From UBA1731 sp964567665 (lineage in GTDB: Bacteria > Verrucomicrobiota > Kiritimatiellia > RFP12 > UBA1067), in NCBI GenBank assembly GCA_964567665.1, contig CAZMNN010000023.1, positions 1 to 43,632 of the forward strand: 43,632 bases of DNA. Reading direction: 5' to 3'. The notes under the pieces were generated by a model. It saw nothing but the letters and a program-made list of their open reading frames with translations, made no database searches and was not told the origin of the DNA. Shown here piece after piece: positions 17,700 through 25,069 of the stretch. Positions within the stretch are counted from its first letter, which is position 1. Each line of letters opens with the position of its first letter. A program made the position numbers and the translations under genes.

Positions 17700-17709
17700 A
17701 GTATACCAT
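17700..17709 (-). promoter_or_regulatory. Extended -10 promoter of the hydrolase-rlmN-GT-two-component unit
   Basis: Read on the minus strand, TATGGTATACT has its hexamer TATACT at 17705-17700, followed by TCTGCGC. A transcript start about 7 nt downstream would leave only about 3 nt before the ATG at 17689. It is divergent from, and 23 bp away from, the thiC -10. Confidence 0.6.
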
Positions 17710-17724
17710 AAATTACTGTGTGAT

Positions 17725-17734
17725 GTGGTATAAT
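17725..17734 (+). promoter_or_regulatory. Extended -10 promoter of thiC
   Basis: TGTGGTATAAT with TATAAT at 17729-17734, followed by GTCGCGCC. The predicted start near 17741 places the TPP aptamer at the very 5' end of the transcript. Confidence 0.7.
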
Positions 17735-17745
17735 GTCGCGCCATC

Positions 17746-17826
17746 GATCGGGGTGCTTGGCGGCGCGGTGCCGCCCGGCTGAGATGAGACCCGTGAACCT
17801 GAACAGGGTAATTCCTGCGGAGGAAA
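17746..17826 (+). ncRNA. TPP riboswitch (THI element)
   Basis: All hallmark blocks of the thiamine-pyrophosphate aptamer are present in order: GGGGTGC (17750-17756), a GC-rich helix (P3 region 17757-17776), CTGAGAT (17779-17785), GACCCGTGAACCTGA (17788-17802) and GGGTAATTCC (17806-17815). The thiC Shine-Dalgarno GGAGG (17819-17823) immediately follows the last conserved block, and no terminator hairpin fits before the ATG at 17831. Control is therefore most likely at translation initiation: ligand binding would occlude the Shine-Dalgarno. Confidence 0.95.
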
Positions 17827-17830
17827 TAAG

Positions 17831-19135
17831 ATGACGCAGCTGCAAGCGGCCCGCAAGGGCATTGTGACTGAAGCCATGAAGGCCGTGGCTTCCGATGAAA
17901 ACCTGAGCGAGGCCGCCGTGTGCGCCGCCGTCGCATCCGGCGAGGCGGTGATTCCGCTCAACCCGAACCATGCAAACGCCAGACCGGTGGGCGTTGGGCG
18001 GATGTTCACCACAAAGATAAACGCCAACCTCGGGAGAAGCGTCACGCATTCCGGACGCGGCGACGAACTAGACAAGCTGAACGTCGCGCTCGCCGCCGGC
18101 GCGGATTTCGTGATGGATCTTTCAGTCGGGACGGATGATCTCAAGTCCATAAGACAGGGTATGCTCGACGCAAGTCCGAAGCCACTCGGCACCGTGCCCG
18201 TATACGAGACGATATCGCGCCTTGAGGGCGACATTCCGCAGATGAACCCTGCGTTCCTGATGGATGTGATACGTTCACAGGCGGAGCAGGGCGTGGATTT
18301 CATGACGCTCCATGCCGGTCTGCTTCTCCGGCACATTCCGCAGGCGATGAAGCGTCGGATGGGGATCGTTTCACGCGGCGGCGCAATCATGGCGGAGTGG
18401 ATGATGGAGAACAAGGCCGAAAATCCGCTCTACACGCATTGGGATGAAGTGATGGACATCCTCGCGGAGCATGACGTCACCGTGTCGCTTGGGGACGGAC
18501 TTCGTCCCGGATGCCTTGCGGACGCATCGGATGCGGCGCAGTTCGGTGAGCTGGATGTTCTGGGCGAGCTTGTGGAGCGGTGCCGCAAGCGTGGCGTCCA
18601 GGTGATGGTCGAGGGGCCTGGACACGTTCCGTTCGATCAGATCAGGATGAACATGGAACGGCAGCAGAGCGTGTGCGCAAAGGCGCCGTTCTATGTGCTT
18701 GGCCCTGTGACCACCGACATTGCCCCCGGCTACGACCATATCGTTTCTGCCATCGGCGCAACCGCCGCCGCGACGTATGGCGCATCGCTTCTCTGCTATG
18801 TCACCCCTGCGGAGCATCTTGGGCTTCCCGATGCGGAGGAGGTGCATCAGGGGTGCATCGCTTACCGGATAGCCGCACACGCCGGCGATGTGGCGCGTGG
18901 ACTTCCCGGTGCGCGGAAGCGCGATGATGAGATGGCCGCCGCCCGCGCCGCATTCGACTGGGAGCGGCAGTTCGAGCTGAGCCTTGATCCTAAACACGCG
19001 AAGGAACGGTGGCTCAGAACCCGTGCGTTCACGGATGAGGCGCATGGTGACGACCACTGTTCGATGTGCGGGAAGCAGTTCTGCGCAGTGAGGACGTCGC
19101 GGCGCATCAAGGCGCTTGCGTCGTCAATCGCCTAA
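17831..19135 (+). CDS. thiC: Phosphomethylpyrimidine synthase ThiC
   Basis: A 434-residue radical-SAM enzyme that rearranges aminoimidazole ribotide to HMP-phosphate, the pyrimidine half of thiamine. Recognisable segments include PLNPNHANARPVGVGR, TKINANLGRS, DLSVGTDDLKSIRQ, VEGPGHVPFDQI and the C-terminal cluster motif C-SM-C-GKQF-C (CxxCxxxxC). Length fits the short bacterial form without the N-terminal extension. The ATG is 7 nt after GGAGG and directly downstream of the TPP riboswitch, which confirms the role. The stop codon overlaps that of the convergent bioB by 4 nt with no terminator in between. thiD occurs elsewhere in the window but in a different transcript. Confidence 0.97.
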   Translation: MTQLQAARKGIVTEAMKAVASDENLSEAAVCAAVASGEAVIPLNPNHANARPVGVGRMFTTKINANLGRSVTHSGRGDELDKLNVALAAGADFVMDLSVGTDDLKSIRQGMLDASPKPLGTVPVYETISRLEGDIPQMNPAFLMDVIRSQAEQGVDFMTLHAGLLLRHIPQAMKRRMGIVSRGGAIMAEWMMENKAENPLYTHWDEVMDILAEHDVTVSLGDGLRPGCLADASDAAQFGELDVLGELVERCRKRGVQVMVEGPGHVPFDQIRMNMERQQSVCAKAPFYVLGPVTTDIAPGYDHIVSAIGATAAATYGASLLCYVTPAEHLGLPDAEEVHQGCIAYRIAAHAGDVARGLPGARKRDDEMAAARAAFDWERQFELSLDPKHAKERWLRTRAFTDEAHGDDHCSMCGKQFCAVRTSRRIKALASSIA

Positions 19136-20070
19136 CGTTTTGCGCCTCTGACGGAATACCCGGCCCGGAGCGCAAGTTCCCGGTCGTCGTTGAAGTCCGC
19201 TCCTGGCGTCGTGAGCAGTGTTCCCGCTATTCCGGCGGACATTCCGACATGGATGCACATGGCCGCCGTCTCGTCGCTCATGTCGCGCCGTCCGCCTGCG
19301 AAACGCAGCGGTGTGGACGGATTGACGAGGCGCAGCAGGGCGACGGAGTCGATTATGCGGTCGGCGTCGAGCGTTCCGCGATCGCCGAGAGGCGTTCCTT
19401 TGATGGGGTGGAGAATGTTCACCGGGATTGAGTCCGGCGCAATGTCTCTTAGGGCGAACGCGAACTCCACCAGCTGCTCCTCGGTCTCTCCCATACCGAT
19501 GATTCCGCCGCAGCAGATCTGGAATCCGAGACGCTTCGCCGCATTCAGCGTTGCGATCTTGTCGGCAGTCGTATGTGTTGTGCAGAGTGTCTTGAAGAGG
19601 GATGGAGCCGCTTCAATGTTGCAGTGAATCCGTTCAAGTCCCGCAGCCTTAAGACGCCGGAGGTCGTTTTCCGAAAGAAGTCCGAAGGAGGCGCACAGGC
19701 CGATCTTCGTCGCCTTCCGCATTTCCGCAAGCGCGGCGCACACGTTGTCGATGTCCTGCGGAGAGAGACGTCTGCCAGATGTGACGATGCCTATGCGGTC
19801 TGCTCCGTTCGCCTCCGCCTCCTTTGCCGCGCTGACGCATTTCTCTGTGCCCACCCAGCCGTAGATGTCGCATCCCGTCTGCCAGTGTGCGGACTGTGCG
19901 CACCATTTGCAATCCTCGGAGCAGCGTCCGCACTTTGCGTTTATTATGGAGCAGAAGTCGAATCTTTTTTCGACGCACTCCTCGGTGACACTGTGCGCCC
20001 GCTCACGCAGTTCGCTGCGCCTTTCCGGTTTGAGCAGCGCCAACGCCTCGTCTCTGTCGATGCCATTCAT
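19132..20070 (-). CDS. bioB: Biotin synthase BioB (atypical auxiliary-cluster ligands)
   Basis: A 312-residue radical-SAM enzyme inserting sulfur into dethiobiotin. The radical-SAM motif is C50-SED-C54-KW-C57. Family segments include NPSTPLRFAGGRRDM and LLTTPG. The position equivalent to E. coli Cys97, a [2Fe-2S] ligand (RFCMGAA), here reads RIGIVTSGR without Cys. Extra cysteines occur in FCSIINAKCGRC, IHCN and LCTTHT. This is the anaerobe-type pattern; I recall that such type II BioB enzymes use a different auxiliary Fe-S cluster for sulfur insertion. The ATG has an AAAGGA about 11 nt upstream. It lies 25 nt downstream of the larE-like gene on the same strand, probably one transcript. No other bio genes are in the window. 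Confidence 0.9.
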   Translation of the reverse strand: MNGIDRDEALALLKPERRSELRERAHSVTEECVEKRFDFCSIINAKCGRCSEDCKWCAQSAHWQTGCDIYGWVGTEKCVSAAKEAEANGADRIGIVTSGRRLSPQDIDNVCAALAEMRKATKIGLCASFGLLSENDLRRLKAAGLERIHCNIEAAPSLFKTLCTTHTTADKIATLNAAKRLGFQICCGGIIGMGETEEQLVEFAFALRDIAPDSIPVNILHPIKGTPLGDRGTLDADRIIDSVALLRLVNPSTPLRFAGGRRDMSDETAAMCIHVGMSAGIAGTLLTTPGADFNDDRELALRAGYSVRGAKR

Positions 20071-20095
20071 CTGTATGCTGTCCTTTCGGAGAGAA

Positions 20096-20980
20096 TCACT
20101 GTTGCGGGATGTCCATCCGGCTCTGTCCCAGCGCCGTTCCGCGTTCCGTTTCCGACAGCCGCTCGTTCATGCTGCCTGTCCTGTAGCCGTGGAGGTCGAG
20201 CGTGACGTATGCGAAGCCGAGCCTCTTCAATGCGTCGGCGATTTCGCCTGCGCACGTGGACAGTCGCGGAATGTCGGTCGGCGGCGCTTCGATGCGGGCG
20301 ATGTCGCCGTGCCCCCGCACACGCAGCTGCGAAAGCCACGGATATGTGTCTATGAGCCATTGCTCCGCCCGCTCGATGCGTTCAAGCGTCTCAGCGGTGA
20401 TCCGTTCGCCGTACGGTATGCGTGATGCGAGACAGGCGAACGAGGGCTTTTCCCATGTCGCAAGTCCCATCCTGTGCGAGAGGAGCCGTATCTCCGCCTT
20501 GGTGAGGTCTGCCTCGTGGAGCGGACTCAATATGCCAAGTTCGCGTATTGCGCGTCGTCCCGGACGGAAGTCGCCATCATCGTCGCGGTTTGCGCCCTCA
20601 ATCACTGCCGCCAGTCTGTTCTCTGCGGCGAATGCGACCAGCTTCGAGAACATCGCCTTTTTGCAGTGGTAGCAGCGGTCCGGATTGTTTGCGGTGAATC
20701 CGGGAATCGAAAGTTCCGCCGACTCGACAATCACATGGCGGATTCCTTCGTCCATGCAGAACGATGCAGCCTCTTCAAGCTCCCTGTGCGGGAACGTGCG
20801 CGACCTGATCGTCACCGCAACGGCACTGTCGCCCATCTCATCGTGAGCCACTTTCAGGAGAAACGTGGAATCCACACCGGATGAAAACGCGACAACTGCG
20901 CTTCCGAGCCTGCGGAGACGTTCGCGAAGCCGTTCAAGCTTCGCGGCCGTTTCGTCCGGTATGTCAGTTCCTTCATCCAT
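20096..20980 (-). CDS. larE: LarE-like ATP-dependent sulfur transferase (PP-loop)
   Basis: About 294 residues. The N-terminal PP-loop AFSSGVDSTFLLKVA (residues 31-45) adenylates substrate. NNPDRCYHCKKAMF supplies Cys103 and Cys106, EGANRDDDGDFRPGRRA is the LarE signature, and KPSFACLASRIPYGERIT carries Cys183 at the position of the sacrificial cysteine of Lactiplantibacillus LarE. Three cysteines place it with the LarE variants reported to hold an Fe-S cluster (Thermotoga and Methanococcus type) and to transfer sulfur without self-destruction. LarE normally makes the nickel-pincer cofactor with LarB and LarC, neither of which is here; the neighbour is bioB. Start choice: ATG at 20980; a TTG at 21022 is possible and would add 14 residues. 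Neither has a good Shine-Dalgarno. Confidence 0.82.
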   Translation of the reverse strand: MDEGTDIPDETAAKLERLRERLRRLGSAVVAFSSGVDSTFLLKVAHDEMGDSAVAVTIRSRTFPHRELEEAASFCMDEGIRHVIVESAELSIPGFTANNPDRCYHCKKAMFSKLVAFAAENRLAAVIEGANRDDDGDFRPGRRAIRELGILSPLHEADLTKAEIRLLSHRMGLATWEKPSFACLASRIPYGERITAETLERIERAEQWLIDTYPWLSQLRVRGHGDIARIEAPPTDIPRLSTCAGEIADALKRLGFAYVTLDLHGYRTGSMNERLSETERGTALGQSRMDIPQQ

Positions 20981-21041
20981 TTTCGTCGATGCCGTCGATG
21001 TCTGTGCGACAAGGCCTTTCAAGCATCCAAAACGGGGCTGA

Positions 21042-21050
21042 ATTATAGCA
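21042..21050 (-). promoter_or_regulatory. Extended -10 promoter of the larE-bioB unit
   Basis: On the minus strand TGCTATAAT (hexamer 21047-21042) is a consensus extended -10. The predicted start near 21035 leaves about 55 nt of leader to the ATG at 20980, or about 12 nt to the TTG at 21022. It is divergent from the trp promoter at 21106-21135. Confidence 0.55.
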
Positions 21051-21105
21051 AACGGGATGATGCCGGATCATCGGAATTATCTATGGCGGAAAAAGGGAAA
21101 AACGC

Positions 21106-21135
21106 TTGTGCCGGAAAATGCCGTTGTGGTAGAAT
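21106..21135 (+). promoter_or_regulatory. trp operon promoter
   Basis: TTGTGC at 21106-21111 and TAGAAT at 21130-21135 (in TGTGGTAGAAT) are separated by 18 nt, followed by CCGCGCC. The predicted start is near 21142, about 20 nt before the trpL start codon. Confidence 0.6.
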
Positions 21136-21161
21136 CCGCGCCGTTAAAGAGAATCAGTGTC

Positions 21162-21242
21162 GTGAACGGACAGTTCCAGTTTTGGTGGTGGCGCAACTTC
21201 GGCCTTTCGGCCGGAGCGAGTGAGTGCGCCCGGAACTGGTGA
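21162..21242 (+). CDS. trpL: trp leader peptide (26 residues, three tandem Trp)
   Basis: A short ORF between the trp promoter and trpE starts with GTG at 21162 and contains FQFWWWRNF: three consecutive TGG codons (21183-21191) and a final Trp before TGA. It is followed 29 nt later by an intrinsic terminator and then by trpE, the classical layout of ribosome-mediated attenuation. CAGTTCC just before the Trp codons (21171-21177) can pair with GGAACTG at the end of the ORF (21232-21238), and GGAGCG (21213-21218) can pair with CGCTCC in the terminator arm (21279-21284), a candidate antiterminator. Stalling at the Trp codons when Trp-tRNA is scarce would favour the latter. The Shine-Dalgarno is weak (AAAGAGA about 12 nt upstream). 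Comparable WWW leaders occur before trpE in alphaproteobacteria. Confidence 0.82.
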   Translation: MNGQFQFWWWRNFGLSAGASECARNW

Positions 21243-21271
21243 ACTGAAATCCCAGAGACACATATCCGATA

Positions 21272-21308
21272 GCGGCCCCGCTCCAGTCGAGCGGGGCCGT
21301 TTCGTTTT
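21272..21308 (+). terminator. trp attenuator (intrinsic terminator)
   Basis: A perfect 10-bp stem CGGCCCCGCT (21273-21282) / AGCGGGGCCG (21290-21299) with a 7-nt loop is followed by TTTCGTTTT. It lies between the leader peptide and trpE, about 70 nt before the trpE start, so it would terminate transcription before the operon when tryptophan is plentiful. Confidence 0.85.
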
Positions 21309-21380
21309 GGCGACTTGCGCATTGCAGGTCGCTTTTCAAGATTGTAAATGAACAGATTGAAATTCAAAAGGAGTATGCAT

Positions 21381-22841
21381 ATGCTGAAAGAGTTGACAGA
21401 GTCAGAGTTCGCCGAACGCGCCGCAGGTGGCGGAACCGTTCCGGTGTACAGAGAGTATCTTGCGGACATGGACACGCCGGTGTCGGTGCTGGCGAGGATT
21501 GGCGACCATGACGCCTTCCTGTTGGAGAGTGTTGCGGGCTGCGGTTCGGGTTCGCGCTATTCGTTCCTTGGCGTTGATCCGGTGGAGACCGTGTTCGCAA
21601 AGGACGGCGCAGTGTTTTCACGCAAGGCGGGCGGAGACGTTGAGTTTCTGCCTGACGCCGATGTGCTGGCGGCTCTCCGCCGCATTCTCGGTGCGCGTGA
21701 TTTCCGCACAGATCCGTCGCTTCCGCCGCTTCAGGGCGGGGCGATCGGATATCTCGCCTACGACGCGGTCTCCGGTTTCGAGCCGCGTGTGCGGCTCGCG
21801 CCTGAGGCGGACGCTCCGGCCGCCGCGTTCATGCTTACGGACACGGTGCTTGTGTTCGACAATCTGCGCCGCACGGTGACAATCATAGCCTGTGTGGATG
21901 CGAACAGGCCGGATGCCTACCGGCGCGGGCGCGAGAGGATAGACGAAATCCATGCACGTCTGTTTCTACGTGAACGGAGCGCTGTGCGTCCGCGCACTTT
22001 CGGACATTCCGGGGACTTCGTGCCTGAGATGACCGCAGACGAATTTGCCGGCATTGTGGCGAGGTGCAAGAGAGACATCCTGAACGGAGAGTGCATCCAG
22101 ATCGTTCCGTCGCAAAAGTTCACGAAGGAGTCTGATGCGGATTCCGTATCGCTCTACCGTGCACTTCGCATGGTGAATCCTTCGCCGTACAACATCTACA
22201 TGAAGATAGGCGAGCGTACGCTGATAGGGTCGTCGCCGGAGGAGCTTGTGAAGCTCGAAGGGCGCAGATGCACCACGTGCCCGATCGCAGGGACGCGTCC
22301 GAGAGGCGCAACGCCAGAGGCGGATGCCGCCAACGAAAGGGAATTGATATCGGATGTAAAGGAGAACGCCGAACATGTGATGCTTGTCGATCTCGGACGC
22401 AACGATCTCGGCAGGGTCTCAGAAACAGGGAGCGTGAAGGTGGCGTCGTTTGCGCACGTTGAACGGTATTCGCACGTGATGCATCTTGTGTCGGAGGTTG
22501 AAGGGCGGCTTGCCGACGGCAAGGACGGTTTCGATCTTCTCCGTGCGGCGTTCCCGGCCGGCACGCTCACAGGTGCGCCGAAGGTTCGCGCCATGGAGTT
22601 GATAGCCGAGTACGAGAAGTCGCCTCGCGGCGCATACGGCGGCGCGGCCGGGTACTTCAGCAACACGGGCGACATGGACTTCGCGATAATCATCCGTACG
22701 CTCGTGAAGAGCGGGCGCACACTCACGATGCGGGCGGGAGCCGGCATTGTTGCCGATTCTGATCCGGCAAAGGAGTATCAGGAGACGATAAACAAGTCAA
22801 AGGCTGTGTTTGAGGCGGTTCGCTTCGCTGAAACGCTTTGA
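21381..22841 (+). CDS. trpE: Anthranilate synthase component I
   Basis: A 486-residue chorismate-using enzyme that forms anthranilate with ammonia delivered by TrpG. The feedback tryptophan-binding motif LLES is at residues 47-50, followed by RYSFLGVDP. The chorismate domain shows IQIVPSQKF, PSPYNIYMK, TCPIAGTRPRG, DLGRNDLGRV, PAGTLTGAPKVRAM, GGAAGYFSNTGDMDFAI and RAGAGIVADSDP. I start at the ATG at 21381, which is 7 nt after AAGGAG; the ATG at 21375 is too close and the upstream codons belong to the leader. Gene order trpE-trpG-trpD follows, with trpCFBA absent from the window. Expected to be controlled by the leader-peptide attenuator as well as by allosteric inhibition. Confidence 0.97.
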   Translation: MLKELTESEFAERAAGGGTVPVYREYLADMDTPVSVLARIGDHDAFLLESVAGCGSGSRYSFLGVDPVETVFAKDGAVFSRKAGGDVEFLPDADVLAALRRILGARDFRTDPSLPPLQGGAIGYLAYDAVSGFEPRVRLAPEADAPAAAFMLTDTVLVFDNLRRTVTIIACVDANRPDAYRRGRERIDEIHARLFLRERSAVRPRTFGHSGDFVPEMTADEFAGIVARCKRDILNGECIQIVPSQKFTKESDADSVSLYRALRMVNPSPYNIYMKIGERTLIGSSPEELVKLEGRRCTTCPIAGTRPRGATPEADAANERELISDVKENAEHVMLVDLGRNDLGRVSETGSVKVASFAHVERYSHVMHLVSEVEGRLADGKDGFDLLRAAFPAGTLTGAPKVRAMELIAEYEKSPRGAYGGAAGYFSNTGDMDFAIIIRTLVKSGRTLTMRAGAGIVADSDPAKEYQETINKSKAVFEAVRFAETL

Positions 22842-22866
22842 ACGGGAAATGCAAAGGAGAGACATC

Positions 22867-23448
22867 ATGATTCTGATGATTGACAACTACGATTCATTCA
22901 CGTACAACCTTGTGCAGGCGTTCCGGGAACTCGGTGCGGATATGCGGGTCGTCCGCAACGACGAGACGGACATCGACGGCATCCTCGCCCTGTCGCCGTC
23001 CGCACTGGTGCTGTCGCCCGGCCCCGGCAATCCGGATTCCGCCGGCGTCACGCTTGCGGCGGTCGGCGCATTTGCCGGACGGATTCCTCTGCTTGGCGTA
23101 TGCCTTGGGCATCAGGCGATAGCGCAGGCGTTCGGCGGCAGGATCGTCCACGCCAAGAGGCTGATGCACGGAAAGACAAGCCGCATCCGGCACGACGGAC
23201 GCGGCATATTCGCGGGGATGCCGCAGGGATTCGAGGCGATGCGCTATCATTCGCTTGCCGTTGAGCGCGATACGCTGCCGGAATGCCTTGAGATATCGGC
23301 GGAGGCGGAAGACGGGGAGATCATGGGACTGAGGCACAGGACGCTGCCGATCGAGTCCGTGCAGTACCATCCGGAATCGATCGGAACGCCGGACGGGATG
23401 CGGCAGATGCGCAACTTCCTTGTCATGGCAAGGGAGGTGCAGGCATGA
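22867..23448 (+). CDS. trpG: Anthranilate synthase component II (glutamine amidotransferase)
   Basis: A 193-residue class I glutamine amidotransferase. Catalytic Cys79 lies in LLGVCLGHQAIAQAFGG, and His168 and Glu170 in QYHPESIGTP. The N-terminus MILMIDNYDSFTYNLVQ and SPGPGNPDSAG are typical of TrpG/PabA. The start is the ATG 7 nt after AAGGAG, 25 nt after trpE. It supplies ammonia from glutamine to TrpE, and in many bacteria the same subunit also serves PabB. Its end overlaps the trpD start by 4 nt (ATGA). Confidence 0.96.
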   Translation: MILMIDNYDSFTYNLVQAFRELGADMRVVRNDETDIDGILALSPSALVLSPGPGNPDSAGVTLAAVGAFAGRIPLLGVCLGHQAIAQAFGGRIVHAKRLMHGKTSRIRHDGRGIFAGMPQGFEAMRYHSLAVERDTLPECLEISAEAEDGEIMGLRHRTLPIESVQYHPESIGTPDGMRQMRNFLVMAREVQA

Positions 23449-24452
23449 TCGTGCAGTCTTTGGTCAAGGCGCAATCCGGTCGCCATCTCACTGAGGCGGA
23501 GGCGTTCGCCACGTTCCGCGAAATCATGAACGGAGAGGTCGTGAGCGAAGCCGTTCTGGCGTCGCTGCTCACCGCGATGCAGATGAACAGGCCAAACGTC
23601 GCGGAGGTGACTGGGGCCGTGCGGGCGATGCGCGATGTATGCCTTCGTGTGAACGTGCCGGATGACGCCGTGGATATCGTCGGCACGGGCGGCGATGGAT
23701 TCTGCACCTTCAACGTGTCCACGACGGCTGCAATCATAGCCGCCGGGGCGGGAGTGACAATCGCAAAGCACGGCAACCGTGCGGCGACGTCGAAAAGCGG
23801 ATCGGCGGACTGCCTTGCCGCGCTGGGCTACAATCTGATGAAGCCTCTGCCGGAGGTCGAACGTTCAATCAGGGAGAACGGCATAGGTTTTCTTTTCGCC
23901 AACCGCTGCCATCCGGCGATGATGTACGCCGCACCGGTGCGCAAGGCTTTGCCGTTCCGGACGATCTTCAATCTTCTCGGTCCGCTCTCCAATCCTGCCG
24001 GAGTGAAGCGTTATGCGCTCGGAGTGTATGCGCCCGACGTGATTTCGCTGTATGTCGAGACGCTGAAGGCGCTCGGCGTGAAGAAGGCTGTCGTCTTCTG
24101 CGGCCCGAACGGCCTTGATGAGCTTGGTCTTGCCGGCACATCGCAGGTTGCCGAGCTTGGCAAGGATGGTGGTGTGAAGGAATACGTGTTTGATCCGAAG
24201 AAGGTCTTTGGAGCATTCAGTCCGGTGGAGGCGATTCGCGGCGGCGACCCGGCGGAGAATGCGCGGATTGCGCTGGACATCATTTCCGGAAAGGATCGTG
24301 GCGTCAGACGGGACGCTGCGGCCCTCAACGCCGCCGCAGCGATACTTGCCGGCGGCAAGGCGGATTCGATTGAGGAGGGGCTGGGATGCGCATACGCCTC
24401 GATGGATTCGGGAAGGGCGTATGCGAAGCTTCAGGCGCTTATCTTCGGCTGA
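23445..24452 (+). CDS. trpD: Anthranilate phosphoribosyltransferase
   Basis: A 335-residue enzyme joining anthranilate to PRPP. Signature segments are VDIVGTGGDGFCTFNVST (PRPP loop), AKHGNRAATSKSGSAD, the RCHPAMMYAAPVRKALPFRTIFNLLGPLSNPA block and VFCGPNGLDEL. Normal family length. The ATG overlaps the trpG stop (ATGA), so translation is coupled. The next tryptophan genes (trpC, trpF, trpB, trpA) do not follow; an unrelated gene with its own promoter does. Confidence 0.97.
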   Translation: MIVQSLVKAQSGRHLTEAEAFATFREIMNGEVVSEAVLASLLTAMQMNRPNVAEVTGAVRAMRDVCLRVNVPDDAVDIVGTGGDGFCTFNVSTTAAIIAAGAGVTIAKHGNRAATSKSGSADCLAALGYNLMKPLPEVERSIRENGIGFLFANRCHPAMMYAAPVRKALPFRTIFNLLGPLSNPAGVKRYALGVYAPDVISLYVETLKALGVKKAVVFCGPNGLDELGLAGTSQVAELGKDGGVKEYVFDPKKVFGAFSPVEAIRGGDPAENARIALDIISGKDRGVRRDAAALNAAAAILAGGKADSIEEGLGCAYASMDSGRAYAKLQALIFG

Positions 24453-24484
24453 CGGTGCAATTCGCCGCGCCGTTTCGCCATGCA

Positions 24485-24513
24485 TTGCAAGCTGACAGGC
24501 ACTCTGCTAAAAT
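24485..24513 (+). promoter_or_regulatory. Promoter and about 100-nt leader of the small surface-repeat gene
   Basis: TTGCAA (24485-24490), a 17-nt spacer and TAAAAT (24508-24513) within an extended TGC-TAAAAT are followed by TAGCGGCGC. The transcript would carry about 100 nt before the ATG at 24617. This leader holds short hairpins (CGG...CCG near 24533-24547, TGCA-TCGG-TGCA near 24578-24589), but I recognise no known riboswitch. Confidence 0.6.
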
Positions 24514-24616
24514 TAGCGGCGCAAACAAAATCGGAGGAAGACCGGAGCAAAGGCGCACACGGGTGCTGAGCGCAGTGCATCGGTGCAACCTCAAGCTAAA
24601 ACAAGGAGCAGATGAG

Positions 24617-25006
24617 ATGAAAAAGTTCGTGTTGGCAATTGCGGTGATGGCTGGTCTGGCGGCGAATGCGGAGTGCATATGGAGCTGGTGGATTGGCGCC
24701 CCTGCGGAACATTCCGCAAAGGAGATGCGCGGTGCTGCGCTTGGTCTGGCTTCGGAGGTGAAGAGCATCACCGGATCGCAGGTGTCGCTCTGCCTGAACA
24801 AGGCCAGCGAAGTGAAGAGCGGTGCGCAGGTGGCGATCGGGTACAACGGGGCAGATACCGTCCGCAACGGATGCCAGGTTGCGTTCCTGAACAGCGCAAA
24901 GAGTGCGTCGCTTCAGCTCGGACTTATCTGCGTGAACGAAACGGGATTCCTTCCGGCGTTCATCTTTTTCAATTTCGATTCGAGCATGTTCGGGTCTGGA
25001 AAGTGA
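24617..25006 (+). CDS. Small exported protein resembling LA_2272-type surface-repeat proteins
   Basis: A 129-residue protein with signal peptide MKKFVLAIAVMAGLAANA and a Shine-Dalgarno (AAGGAG) 10 nt before the ATG. After a Trp-rich start (CIWSWWIG), it has imperfect repeats in which polar residues alternate with hydrophobic ones: SQVSLCLNKASEV, AQVAIGYNGADTV, CQVAFLNSAKSA and LQLGLICVNETG, ending LPAFIFFNFDSSMFG. This pattern of GVQxGLxN-like repeats followed by FLPxxxFFNF matches what I know as LA_2272-like surface-repeat proteins and suggests a short beta-structure, possibly outer-membrane associated. No enzymatic motif. It has its own promoter and stands alone between trpD and the SGNH hydrolase. 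Frames that extend further upstream run through the promoter and are not the start. Confidence 0.7.
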   Translation: MKKFVLAIAVMAGLAANAECIWSWWIGAPAEHSAKEMRGAALGLASEVKSITGSQVSLCLNKASEVKSGAQVAIGYNGADTVRNGCQVAFLNSAKSASLQLGLICVNETGFLPAFIFFNFDSSMFGSGK

Positions 25007-25053
25007 CCAGGTTGCCGGTAGGAGAAGCGGCGCGATCTGCGCCGATGAGGTTG

Positions 25054-25062
25054 TGATATAAT
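25054..25062 (+). promoter_or_regulatory. Extended -10 promoter giving a leaderless mRNA
   Basis: TGATATAAT with hexamer TATAAT at 25057-25062. The ATG of the next gene begins at 25070, only 7 nt after the hexamer, which is where transcription is expected to start. Confidence 0.65.
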
Positions 25063-25069
25063 CGTGGAC

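Noticed and set aside
21180..21240. A T-box leader before trpE
   Set aside because: There is no specifier loop architecture or AGGGUGGNACCGCG box; the GGTGGTGG is simply the tandem Trp codons.
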